From contig NZ_CP036172.1 of assembly GCF_017357525.1 (NCBI RefSeq), forward strand, positions 1,586,561-1,650,560: a stretch of 64,000 nt of DNA, given 5' to 3'. A program made the position numbers and the translations under genes. The notes below the pieces were generated by a model. It was not told where the DNA came from. It saw only the letters and a program-made list of their open reading frames with translations, and ran no database searches. The stretch's first letter is position 1, and each line of letters starts with the position of its first letter. The stretch is from Methanofollis aquaemaris (GTDB lineage Archaea; Halobacteriota; Methanomicrobia; Methanomicrobiales; Methanofollaceae). Below are positions 36,762 through 46,027 of this stretch, piece by piece.

Positions 36762-37121
36762 ATGCTTGATCTCCCCGAAAAACGCGCCCTCATCATCCTG
36801 ATCGGAATATCGACCCTTCTTCTTCTTGTTCATGCGGGTCTCGATCATGTGGGGAGCGCGGCCTTTGCCACGCCCTGGAGCCCTGATGTAGAGGACGGCA
36901 CCTTCGTCCTCCTCCGCGGCGAGGTGGGAAATGTGCGCGCCCTGAGTGGCGGTCACCTCCTCGCAGAGGTGAACGGGACACGGGTTTTCCTGCCTGCCGG
37001 AGTCGCGGCCAGGGTGGAGGTCAAAGAAGGAACTTTTGTGCAGGTCGCGGGAACAGTCCAGACCTATCAGGGGAAAAAAGAAGTGGTGGTCAGGTCGGCC
37101 TCTGACCTCACCCTCATTTGA
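36762..37121 (+). CDS. Membrane-anchored OB-fold-like protein
   Basis: A protein of 119 residues with an N-terminal membrane helix (about 8-27) and an outside beta domain whose spacing of 'FVLLRGEVGNVRALSGG', 'LAEVNGTRVFLPAG' and 'FVQVAGTVQTYQGKKEVVV' is OB-fold like. The family is unknown. Overlaps the DASS transporter gene by 8 bases at the 3' ends. Confidence 0.6.
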   Translation: MLDLPEKRALIILIGISTLLLLVHAGLDHVGSAAFATPWSPDVEDGTFVLLRGEVGNVRALSGGHLLAEVNGTRVFLPAGVAARVEVKEGTFVQVAGTVQTYQGKKEVVVRSASDLTLI

Positions 37122-38634
37122 TCGGCATCGTCGCCCAGTCGGGGAGGGCCGGGGTGAAGCCGAGGGCCCACATCACGACGGTGAAGATGAAGAAGGTCCA
37201 GAGTCCGACCCCGATGAAGTTGAGCACCCAGCCCGAGCGCATCAGGTCCTTCATGTCGATGTACCCCGAGGCATAGGCGACGGCGTTCGGCGGTGTGGCA
37301 ACCGGGAGCATGAAGGCCATCGAGGTACAGACGGCCACGGTGAGCATCAACATGTAGGGGTGGATCCCCATCGAGACCGAGGTGACCGCCATGATCGGCA
37401 TCATCAGGGAGGCCATCGCCGTGTTGGAGGTCACCTCGGTGAGGAGCGAGACAGCGATCCCGACGATCAGGACAAGCAGGACAATGGGCAGTCCACCGAA
37501 CATGGCGAGTTGTTCGACGATCACGTTCGCAAGTCCGCTCTTGATGAAGGCGACCGAGAGACAGATCCCGCCGCCGAAGAGGATAAGAATCCCCCAGGGG
37601 ATCTTCACCGCCCATTCCCAGTCCATCGTGTAGATTCCCTTCTTGCGGTCCACCGGGAGGAGGAAGAGGAGGAGGGCGCCGGCAATCGCTATAGTCGAGT
37701 CGTGGATGCCCGGGAAGATCATGTCCAGACCCGGGATCGTGAAGTCGCCGAGGTACTTGGTCTTCGCAAAGATCCAGGCAAGGGCCGTGAGGACAAAGAC
37801 CATCAGGGTCCACCGCTCGCCGCGGCTCATACGGCCGAGGTCCTCCATCTGGTGGTCGATGATATCCTCGGCATGGGCTACTTTTGTGGGAAGGTGGCGG
37901 TATGAGCCATAGGTGAGCCAGAACCAGGTGAGCGGGATGAAGATCATGACCAGCGGGACGCCAAACTTCATCCACGAGAAGAAGTCGATCGCCGGGGCAG
38001 CCGGGAAGAGTGCCTTCATCTGGGCGGCGAAGATCCCGTTGGGCGGGGTGCCGATGAGGGTGGCGATCCCGCCGATGTTCGCCGCATAGGCGATGGAAAT
38101 AACGATAGCCTCAGAGAAATCCCGCTGCTGCGGGGTCATGTCTTTGAGAAGGGTGCTGGCATTGGGGATGATGGTGGTGATGATCGCGATCGCGATCGGG
38201 ATCATCATCATCGCCGTAGCGGTGTTGGATATCCACATCGAGAGGAAGGCGGTCGCAATCATGAACCCGAGGATCAGTCGTCTCGGACTCGTTCCAACCA
38301 CTTTTATGATGTTGAGGGCGATTCTGCGGTGGAGACCCCATCGCTGCATCGACATGGCGATGATGAAGCCGCCCATAAAGAGGAAGATAACTTTGTCGGC
38401 ATAGGGTGCCGTCGCCTCCGTCGGTGTCAGGACACCGAGGGCAGGGAAGAGCACCACAGGTAGGAGGGCGGTTGCCTCAAGGGGAACGGCTTCGGTGATC
38501 CACCAGATGATCATCAGAAGCGTGACGGCGGCGACATATCTCGCCGACGTCGGGAGCACGGTCTGGTCGATGGGGGCAAAAACGAGTGCCAAAAACACAA
38601 GCACCCCAAGGACTCTCCCTACCGTTTTTTTCAT
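37114..38634 (-). CDS. DASS (SLC13)-family sodium:anion symporter
   Basis: A protein of 506 residues with about 12 membrane segments. The 'ITEAVPLEATALLPVVLFPA' and 'STNTATAMMMIPI'-type region ('WISNTATAMMMIPIAIAI', sodium and substrate site 1) and its second copy 'TEVTSNTAMASLMMPIMA' are diagnostic. Substrates are usually dicarboxylates, sulfate or phosphate; not decided here. Monocistronic, with AT-rich promoter DNA upstream (about 38640-38800). Confidence 0.9.
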   Translation of the reverse strand: MKKTVGRVLGVLVFLALVFAPIDQTVLPTSARYVAAVTLLMIIWWITEAVPLEATALLPVVLFPALGVLTPTEATAPYADKVIFLFMGGFIIAMSMQRWGLHRRIALNIIKVVGTSPRRLILGFMIATAFLSMWISNTATAMMMIPIAIAIITTIIPNASTLLKDMTPQQRDFSEAIVISIAYAANIGGIATLIGTPPNGIFAAQMKALFPAAPAIDFFSWMKFGVPLVMIFIPLTWFWLTYGSYRHLPTKVAHAEDIIDHQMEDLGRMSRGERWTLMVFVLTALAWIFAKTKYLGDFTIPGLDMIFPGIHDSTIAIAGALLLFLLPVDRKKGIYTMDWEWAVKIPWGILILFGGGICLSVAFIKSGLANVIVEQLAMFGGLPIVLLVLIVGIAVSLLTEVTSNTAMASLMMPIMAVTSVSMGIHPYMLMLTVAVCTSMAFMLPVATPPNAVAYASGYIDMKDLMRSGWVLNFIGVGLWTFFIFTVVMWALGFTPALPDWATMPIK

Positions 38635-38914
38635 CGGATTGAAAGATTGGAATTGGTAATATTTCTAATATTCTCTTTGGATGCAGAAACGGACACATTA
38701 TCCATTAATCTCCGATTTTAAGATAAATTTCTGATTTTTCAAGTATATAAACCGATATCTCGCCCAAAAATAATATCCCCATATCTTCGGGACTGCGGCA
38801 AATAACCTGATCAGAGGCGTTTTTCTGGATCTGATCGAAAAAAATGAGTTCAGATGTCCAGAGAGTTCTACAGATGTCCAAAAAAAGTGAAATCACCGCA
38901 GGAACGGGTCAGAG

Positions 38915-39730
38915 TTACTTACCCCCTTCTGCAGCCTCAATACCTTCACTTTGGTCACCTGAAAGGTTCAAATCAAGGAATGGCCCCCTTGATGGCAGGG
39001 AAAGATCCAATTCTGGAGTTATATCAAGCAGAACCCTGACGCGCTCTGTCGTGCACCCGAGGAGGTGGCCGCCACCGTTCCGGTCATCGGAAAGAAAATG
39101 GAGATGAAAACCTGATACACCGACTCCCTCCAGATACGCAGGGAGATAGAAACCGACTATCGTCCCTTCAGTCCGATCAAAGGAGAAGACATGCTGGTCT
39201 GCAGTCACTTCGACAAGAGGCGGATACGGGGCCTCCTGCCGGTCTACGCTCCTGGCCGTGAGGTTGGCAAAGGTGCCTTCGACCACCACGGCGCACGGGA
39301 GATTCTCTGAGGGGAGTGCGTCCCGGATCGCCGCTTCGAGGGTCGGCAGATCGAGGGGCCCCGAGAGCTCGAGGGTGATGTCTGGACTGAAGGACGTGAC
39401 CGATGCATAGGGAGTTCGTACCGTAGGATCAACAGCATGCACTGATCCGTCACCGCACACCTGCCAGGCCCTGCCGTCCAGGATGATCAACTCGCCGTCA
39501 AGGGTGTTGAGGGTACCGATCCCGGTGTCGCCCTTCTCCAGCAGGGTGCCGATCTCGGTCTCACCGTCGTACACTCCTTGAAGAAGGGCACTGAGAGTCG
39601 AAACCTGAAACAGTGTCTCACTCTCCCCGATGTTCCCGGCAAAACTATCATAAAAAGAGGAGGAAGCGAAGATTCCGGCCACCGCAATGACCATCAAGAA
39701 GAGGGCAAGTTTCCATTCCTGGGGTTTCAT
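38915..39730 (-). CDS. budA: Acetolactate decarboxylase with N-terminal membrane anchor
   Basis: A protein of 271 residues. A membrane helix (about 7-30) is followed by 'LFQVSTLSALLQGVYDGE' and 'LLEKGDTGIGTLNTLDGELI', the signature of acetolactate decarboxylase, and by the zinc site 'GFHLHFLSDDRNGGGHLL' (HxH...H). It turns 2-acetolactate into acetoin. The anchor puts the active domain on the outer face, an odd place for a metabolic enzyme. Its start overlaps the preceding Rsm22-like gene by 4 bases. Confidence 0.85.
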   Translation of the reverse strand: MKPQEWKLALFLMVIAVAGIFASSSFYDSFAGNIGESETLFQVSTLSALLQGVYDGETEIGTLLEKGDTGIGTLNTLDGELIILDGRAWQVCGDGSVHAVDPTVRTPYASVTSFSPDITLELSGPLDLPTLEAAIRDALPSENLPCAVVVEGTFANLTARSVDRQEAPYPPLVEVTADQHVFSFDRTEGTIVGFYLPAYLEGVGVSGFHLHFLSDDRNGGGHLLGCTTERVRVLLDITPELDLSLPSRGPFLDLNLSGDQSEGIEAAEGGK

Positions 39731-41040
39731 GGGTCGTTCCCTCTGCCAAGAGGGGTGACCGTCGTCTTCTTTCCGACGATCACCGAATAGGTGTCGACTT
39801 CCTTGTTGTACTTCACCTTTACATTAGCGAAGAAGAGAAGATCCCCATATTCTGCAGTCAGGAGAGACGCATTCTCTTCGTTCATGGCATACTCCGGAAG
39901 GACGGCATACACCGGTTTCTTCGTCGTCCCGTCACAGATCTTGACTACATGTCGTTTCTCGTCCCCGATCTCCCCCGACATCCTGGCGGCACAGAGGTTG
40001 ACCTGCCTGCCGACATGAGAGGAGAGGGCACCGAGATGGGCCGACTTCGCCGGTCTCTCCAGATCTCCCCAGCGCGTGAGGCCGTCAGCGCGCAGCACGG
40101 CATACGAGACCTTGATATCGGTGTTCCTGAACCGATACCCTTCTTTTCCGGCGACAAGGGCCTCCATGAGTCTTGGGGGTCTGATCTCCGGGCCGCTCTC
40201 GAAGGTCCAGCAACGTTCGGGCTGGCAGGGGGCACCCCAGAGATAGGTGCAGGGGGCATAGACTGTCATCCCGCTGCCGACGAGGGCGCGCTGCACCTCG
40301 CGCAGGCCGGTCGAGGTCTCTTTCTCGGCGGGCTCGGCGAGGAGAATCGATCCCTCCGGGGAGAGGAATCGGGCATATCCGGCAACAAGATCAGCTTTTT
40401 CCTCCGATCCAAGGCCCCGGAGTTCATTGAGGACATTGGAAAATACGATGAGGTCGAAAGAGCCCGTGAGGACGTCCTCAGGCGGGTTACAGAGGTCGGC
40501 CATGACCGGATCCCTGACTGAAACCACCCCTTTGTGTCCGGCATATGGCCTGACAATCGCCGCGTAAGCCTCAAGGTTTTCCTCAGACCGGTCAAGACCG
40601 GTGACCTCAGCGGTCGCTCCTTCAAGTCTCCCGAAATAATCAACGACCGCGGCCGAGACGACGCCCGGACCGCATCCCACATCGAGTACCCTCAGATGGC
40701 GGGGAAGGAGCCCCTCGGTCACGAGACGGTGAAGGAGAAGTTCGGTCTGGACAAGGTAGACCGGGGTGTGATAGGCCAGATAGGCGAAGACATTATAGCC
40801 CTTCTCGTACGAGATCTCCCGCCGTCGGCCCCGAGCCCAGTACTGCCCTTTCTGGGCGACGACCGCCGCCCTGATCCGTTCGAGGACGACCCTGTCGTCC
40901 CAGGCCTTCCCGGTTTTTCTGCCGATGTATTCTTCGATCAACCGTTCAAGCCGTCTCGGCACCCGTGGAGCCGAAAAAAAGACCTCCTGTTTCCTGGCCC
41001 CCTCAGGAGAAAGGAGAAGTGGGTCAGAGGGTCGCGTCAT
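39727..41040 (-). CDS. Rsm22/METTL17-type methyltransferase-like protein
   Basis: A protein of 437 residues from the start at 41040 (MTRPSDPLLL). 'ERLIEEYIGRKTGKAW' and 'QTELLLHRLV' precede SAM motif I 'VLDVGCGPGVVSAAVVDYFG'. The Cys cluster 'APCTYLWGAPCQPERCW' matches the Fe-S type zone of Rsm22/METTL17, factors for small ribosomal subunit assembly. Downstream it is joined by a small beta-rich tail. Starts further upstream are possible as the frame is open to 41172. Confidence 0.8.
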   Translation of the reverse strand: MTRPSDPLLLSPEGARKQEVFFSAPRVPRRLERLIEEYIGRKTGKAWDDRVVLERIRAAVVAQKGQYWARGRRREISYEKGYNVFAYLAYHTPVYLVQTELLLHRLVTEGLLPRHLRVLDVGCGPGVVSAAVVDYFGRLEGATAEVTGLDRSEENLEAYAAIVRPYAGHKGVVSVRDPVMADLCNPPEDVLTGSFDLIVFSNVLNELRGLGSEEKADLVAGYARFLSPEGSILLAEPAEKETSTGLREVQRALVGSGMTVYAPCTYLWGAPCQPERCWTFESGPEIRPPRLMEALVAGKEGYRFRNTDIKVSYAVLRADGLTRWGDLERPAKSAHLGALSSHVGRQVNLCAARMSGEIGDEKRHVVKICDGTTKKPVYAVLPEYAMNEENASLLTAEYGDLLFFANVKVKYNKEVDTYSVIVGKKTTVTPLGRGNDP

Positions 41041-41071
41041 AGAGAATGTATCGCTTCCTGCCCATATACGC

Positions 41072-43243
41072 TTACGGGCCGGTGACATCCCCCGAGGAGA
41101 CGAGACCGGTGATACACCCGGTCTCATCCCGCACGATGGTATTGTGCCAGAGAACCTCCACCTCACGCCCATCTCTGGTGATGACAGGGGTGGTCTCTTC
41201 CTCGGGTGGGACGACGACCCCCTCCATCAACCGTCTGAAATTTCCTTCAAACCTCTCCCTGAGGGAGGCCGGGACGAGAGTTGCAAACCAATTCTTCCCC
41301 ACAAGTTCATCTTCACGGTACCCGAGGATCCGGCACCCCATCCGATTCATCCGCTCGATCGTCCCATCGGTTCTGATCACCGCGATCATCACCCCGGCCA
41401 CCTCGAGGTAGCGCTCGGCCCGGTCACGCTCCATTCGCACTCTTTCCTGGGCATGGATGCGGCCGATCACATTACTGACCTGCGCGGCGACCGTCTCAAG
41501 GGCATGCGTGGCGTAGGCCGGGACCACAGCATGGTGACGGGATGCTACAACCAGGACTGCAACCGGCAGACCCTGACACATGATCGGCCTGGAAGCCACG
41601 ACAGCAAGTGTCTCATCTGCAAAAGGACCAAGTGCCGGATCGGTTGTCGCAAGCACGACACCAGGACAGGATTTCACCTCTCCCTCAAGGAAAGGACCCA
41701 CCGCCGGACCCGCAGGAACCCTGGCCATTGCTTCAGAGAATTTTTCGGAGAGACCGGACGCACCGACAAGAATCAGGTCACCAGTTGTCTCGTCGACCGC
41801 AAAGACAACACCGGCCTCCATTCCTGACACCTGAAGAGAGGTCTTGAGGCAGAGAGAGAGAGCCTCACCAAGGCCCGTCGCCGATCCCAGAGCCAGAGCA
41901 AGGTCTCGCTGCTCGCGCAGGAGGAGATCGGCCCTTACATGAGTTGTGATGTCGCAGATGATGGAGAGGATATACTTTAACTCGCCGTCCCCACCTGAGA
42001 TCGGGATCTTCTTGACCTGAAGGAAATGTTTTTCTCTCCCTTTGAGGGTGACCGCAGTCTCAGGGCATTCATAAGGGACCATCCGCTTTCGGACCTCTTC
42101 CTCCCCGCAGGACATGAAAGGAACGAGGTGAGGGGGGAAGATCTCCTCGTCTCTCTTCCCGGTGAACTCTTTCGAGCACATCCCCGCAAATTCCTCAGCC
42201 GCCCGATTGAAGAAGACATAGGTTCCTTCTCTGACCTCTTTGACAAAGACCATATCAGGGATGTTCTGGACGATCGAATGGAGAAACGACTTCCAACCTC
42301 GCATGCGCCGTTCTGCCTGCTGTCGCTCGGTGACATCCCTGGCCACCATCCGATAACCGGCAAAACACCCTATCTCATCAAAATTGGGAGTGCCGCTCGC
42401 TTCAAAGACGATCCTGCCACCATTCCGATGCATCATCGGAATTGAAACCATGGAAAAGGGCTTCTTCGAATGGAGATGTTCTTCGAGACGTTTTTTCACC
42501 TTCTCATGCTCTGCCGGAGGGACGAAGTCCATGATATTGTGCCCTTCGACTTCTTCAGGAGCATAGCCAAGAAGGTCAAAACTCTTCGGGCTGACATAGA
42601 CAAAGGTCCAGGCCTCGTCTATATTCCAGATGATGTCGTTGATGTCCTCGACAAGGGCCCTGAACTTCGCTTCTCCCTCCCTGAGTGCCTCTTCTGAACG
42701 CTTCTGCTCGGTGATGTCTTCGAGAAGAATGGTGATTCCCGGACTGCCGTCATTGAAGACAGTCGAAAGGACTTTCATCCTGAAGAAGAGTTCGCCATCA
42801 GCCCTGAGAAACCGGACCTCCTCGACGACATCCTGCCCTTCGAGGGCGGCCTCGATACGGCCCCGGATCAGGGGGTGATCAAAGGCTGAGAGGCGGGACT
42901 CACCCAGGGGTTTTCCGACCACTTCATCCCGGGTGGCCTGAACGACCTCAAGGACACGGTCGTTGGCCTGGACAACGGTGAATTCATGGTTGAGGACGAA
43001 GACACCATCCGCGGAGAGGTTGATCACCGCCGAGAGGGGGACGCGCTGGGAGAGATAGAAGACCTTGGCCTTGCCATAGGTGCGCATCTCCAACTCACCG
43101 GCGATGAGGAGCATATCAAGATATCTGGAGACGGTGTTTCTGTTGACCCCGAGGCCCCTTGAGAGATCGCTGACCGACATGCCACGCGGATTCGCCTTCA
43201 GTCGGTCCAGGATCCGGGAGATCTCTTCAGGATAGGGGTTCAT
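41072..43243 (-). CDS. HTH plus multi-PAS/GAF sensor-regulator without kinase domain
   Basis: A protein of 723 residues. An N-terminal winged helix (about 5-55, with 'VSDLSRGLGVNRNTVSRYLD') is followed by PAS 1 (about 70-185), PAS 2 (about 195-310), PAS 3 (about 325-440), a GAF domain (about 460-605) and PAS 4 (about 610-723). No HisKA or ATPase domain exists. This is the HTH-first, multi-PAS design common in Methanomicrobiales, a one-component regulator sensing redox or small ligands. Start at 43243 (MNPYPEE) is chosen; the frame runs on to 43480 without features. Confidence 0.8.
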   Translation of the reverse strand: MNPYPEEISRILDRLKANPRGMSVSDLSRGLGVNRNTVSRYLDMLLIAGELEMRTYGKAKVFYLSQRVPLSAVINLSADGVFVLNHEFTVVQANDRVLEVVQATRDEVVGKPLGESRLSAFDHPLIRGRIEAALEGQDVVEEVRFLRADGELFFRMKVLSTVFNDGSPGITILLEDITEQKRSEEALREGEAKFRALVEDINDIIWNIDEAWTFVYVSPKSFDLLGYAPEEVEGHNIMDFVPPAEHEKVKKRLEEHLHSKKPFSMVSIPMMHRNGGRIVFEASGTPNFDEIGCFAGYRMVARDVTERQQAERRMRGWKSFLHSIVQNIPDMVFVKEVREGTYVFFNRAAEEFAGMCSKEFTGKRDEEIFPPHLVPFMSCGEEEVRKRMVPYECPETAVTLKGREKHFLQVKKIPISGGDGELKYILSIICDITTHVRADLLLREQRDLALALGSATGLGEALSLCLKTSLQVSGMEAGVVFAVDETTGDLILVGASGLSEKFSEAMARVPAGPAVGPFLEGEVKSCPGVVLATTDPALGPFADETLAVVASRPIMCQGLPVAVLVVASRHHAVVPAYATHALETVAAQVSNVIGRIHAQERVRMERDRAERYLEVAGVMIAVIRTDGTIERMNRMGCRILGYREDELVGKNWFATLVPASLRERFEGNFRRLMEGVVVPPEEETTPVITRDGREVEVLWHNTIVRDETGCITGLVSSGDVTGP

Positions 43244-43735
43244 GCCATATTTAATCTGCCACCGGCCAGTACTTATCGGTTTCGCTGATGCGAGGCATTG
43301 TGCTCGACCATATTGCCTCACCTCAATGCAAGGCAATAAACGAAAATAATATATATCACTAAAAGCAACATAGTGATCGCCGGTGCCTTGTCGGACACGG
43401 GGAAGTTCGAACAGGGCGGCAGCAACAGACAGGAACACACAGCAGCAGGCACCAGTTATCACCTGAGCACGATAATTCACCTACGAACTATCACCTAACT
43501 CAAAGAGGCATCATGACACACAGGCGGCGCCTGCATGCTACCACCTCTCAATACGTCAACATTCATCCGGCGGGGGGGCGGACACCCTCCCACCTGTGCA
43601 ACAATACACGTACACTCCTCATAGGGGGGATCTATCCCCCCAATTCCCACTCCTGACAGACATTTCTCCGACATCTTCAGATCAATACGAGTATCTCTCT
43701 GTATGCCCCAATGACACAGACGAGAGGTACGCGAG
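43244..43735. other. Divergent intergenic region with hairpin
   Basis: About 490 bases between two divergent genes. A TATA-like AT-run 'aataatatatatcac' lies at about 43347. A strong GC hairpin (GGGGGGAT/ATCCCCCC, 43624-43641) lies before the TPR gene and could act in its leader. No gene is supported; the weak frames are AT-free shadows. Confidence 0.5.
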
Positions 43736-46027
43736 ATGGAGATCACCGTTGCACGCAGCTTCTTCTGGGAGCATATTTGGGCCACCCTCTGGGAAGAGAA
43801 CGACGCGGACCCCGAGGAGTCAGCACTCCTTCATCTCTTTCTCATCAGACGGGGGCGTGACATTGGTTTTGCTGCCCATGTCGCCACAGAGGCATTCTCG
43901 GATGAACAAGCGAAGAAGAAGTTCAGAGAAGCACTTTCGAGGGCACTCTCCAGAGATGTCCCGGAACTCGCAGGGAAGGAGCGAACAGACTATTTCTGGC
44001 ATTGTTATATCGAGAAACTCGAGAGAGGAGACCTCCGCGGCGCACGGATGATGGAGACGGCCCTTGCCGCAGGCGTCGGGACCGATGACGGCTATCTTGC
44101 CCCACCGGTCCCGGCAGGGGAATCTCCGGGGATGCGGTGCTGGACACAGCAGGAGAAGGCGATCGTGACCCACCTGGCCAGGTGGTCAGACCTCTACTTC
44201 GAGGCGCCTTTCTTCACCGACTTTCCGAAGACCCAGATCATCCCGGCAGAACTTGAAACCGCCTCATTTACCTTCGTCACCCTTGGAAAATTGCTCGGAG
44301 GTGCGATACCACCAGGCGGTGCAGAATCATTCGAGAAGTATGTCGACGACGCAGCGGCAAGTATCGCCCTCTTCTGGTTTATCGGGATGAAGAGAAAGGA
44401 ACAGATCGCTCTTCTCAACACCACATATCCTTTCTCTATCGAGGAAGAGACTCTGGATGCTTTCGTCGACCTTTTTGACGACTATGAAACGCTCCTTGAG
44501 GATGCCACCGATCTGGTCAGGCGAGGGTTTGGCGAAGAGGCCAGGACGGTTTACGCCTATATCATCCTCCATGATCGGAACCCGATCCATAGACACGCGG
44601 CATACACAAACCTGGCCGTACTCTTCAGAGATGATGACGAAACCGGCAGGGCGGTCGAATGTGCGGAACGGGCCCTCTCCGTCCTGGAGGCCGGAGCAGA
44701 TCCTGATCCGCATCTTCTCGCTCTCGCCAGAAAAGACGTCGGAGAGACCAATTTTCTGGACGGAAATATCGAGAGCGCAGGAATTGCCATCTCCTCAGCC
44801 ATCCGGGCGGCAGAAGATCTCCCCCCTGAACAGGCCGCCCCGCTCCTCTGGGGAATCGCCTCATCCCTGCGGCGGATCGGACAATTTGAAGACGAGTACG
44901 CTGTTCTGACCAGGGTTCTGGATCTTGAAGATACCGGTGAGGCCATGGACGCCGCCATGGAGAGACTCTTCTCTATGGACCAATACGCTAAGCCGAACGG
45001 CACCTTCGACCGGAAAGGGCTGTTCGAAGTCGAGAAGAGACGTAAATATCTCGATTATTTCGGGAAAGGAGCTGCACTTCTCCAGACCTTCCAGTTCGAG
45101 CGGGCGATCACATGCTTTGAGGCGGCGCTCTCCCTCTCCAGGGACCCCGAACTCCTCAGGAACACCGGGATCGCCCACCGCCTCTATGGTTCGCCCGAGA
45201 AGGCCCGGACCCTCCTGGAGGAGGTGCTCGAGGGTTGCTCGGACGACCTCTATGCCCTTGTCCACCTTGGCCTCCTCGTCGGCGGGGATAGAGGAAGAGA
45301 TCGGATCAGAACGGCGGTGGACGAGGCTGTCAGGCAGGGTGCCGACCTCGCCCTGGTGCTTTACCCGGTGGTGCAACATGCCGCCTTCAGCCCGGAGGAC
45401 GGGATCATCACCAAGATTGAGCGATACGCCGACCTTCCGACACAGGAGGGGAAGCGCAGTCTCTTCTACCTCGGGGTCGGCACCGCCCTCGCTGACCTGG
45501 GCTTTCAGCAGGAGGCAAACACCTGCTACCGCCGCGCCCTGAAGGCGAACCCACCCGCACCGGTGCGGGCGCGGGTGCTCAGGAACATAGGTGCCCTGGC
45601 CGCCGACGGGGACGAATATGAGCGCGCCGCCTCGCTCCTCGGGCAGGCCCTCCTGGCTGCCCCCAGAGATCCGACGGTCTGGCACCGCCTCTCCCGCGTC
45701 AGGACGGCCCTCGGCGATGCAGGCGGGGCGGCCGAAGCAGCAAGAGAGGCCGCACGCCTTGCCCCGACAGACGAAACATATCAGCAGGAGAAGGTCCTCA
45801 GGGCCGCAAAAGAAGAGGTGCCACCTCCGGCGCCGGAGGATCCAATCGCAGCAGAACTCATCACCGCAGGCGAACGTCTGATCGAGCACCAGGCAGGGGT
45901 ACCGGCCGCGCTCAGGGCCTATGCAGCCGCCGCCGCCCGACTCGGCCTCGACCCGGATGAGCAGACCCGCGAAGGGAACGCCCTCTCAGAGCGGGCGAGA
46001 CTCTTCACCCTCATTAGAGGCGCCTGA
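43736..46027 (+). CDS. TPR-repeat protein
   Basis: A protein of 763 residues. The first 250 residues are helical and unrecognised; the middle and end consist of TPR-like repeats ('HAAYTNLAVLFRDDDETGRA', 'GTALADLGFQQEANTCYRRA', 'WHRLSRVRTALGDAGGAAEA'), about eight in all. The start has GAGGT 7 bases upstream. It is likely a scaffold for protein contacts. It converges with the next gene and their 3' ends overlap by 42 bases. Confidence 0.75.
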   Translation: MEITVARSFFWEHIWATLWEENDADPEESALLHLFLIRRGRDIGFAAHVATEAFSDEQAKKKFREALSRALSRDVPELAGKERTDYFWHCYIEKLERGDLRGARMMETALAAGVGTDDGYLAPPVPAGESPGMRCWTQQEKAIVTHLARWSDLYFEAPFFTDFPKTQIIPAELETASFTFVTLGKLLGGAIPPGGAESFEKYVDDAAASIALFWFIGMKRKEQIALLNTTYPFSIEEETLDAFVDLFDDYETLLEDATDLVRRGFGEEARTVYAYIILHDRNPIHRHAAYTNLAVLFRDDDETGRAVECAERALSVLEAGADPDPHLLALARKDVGETNFLDGNIESAGIAISSAIRAAEDLPPEQAAPLLWGIASSLRRIGQFEDEYAVLTRVLDLEDTGEAMDAAMERLFSMDQYAKPNGTFDRKGLFEVEKRRKYLDYFGKGAALLQTFQFERAITCFEAALSLSRDPELLRNTGIAHRLYGSPEKARTLLEEVLEGCSDDLYALVHLGLLVGGDRGRDRIRTAVDEAVRQGADLALVLYPVVQHAAFSPEDGIITKIERYADLPTQEGKRSLFYLGVGTALADLGFQQEANTCYRRALKANPPAPVRARVLRNIGALAADGDEYERAASLLGQALLAAPRDPTVWHRLSRVRTALGDAGGAAEAAREAARLAPTDETYQQEKVLRAAKEEVPPPAPEDPIAAELITAGERLIEHQAGVPAALRAYAAAAARLGLDPDEQTREGNALSERARLFTLIRGA

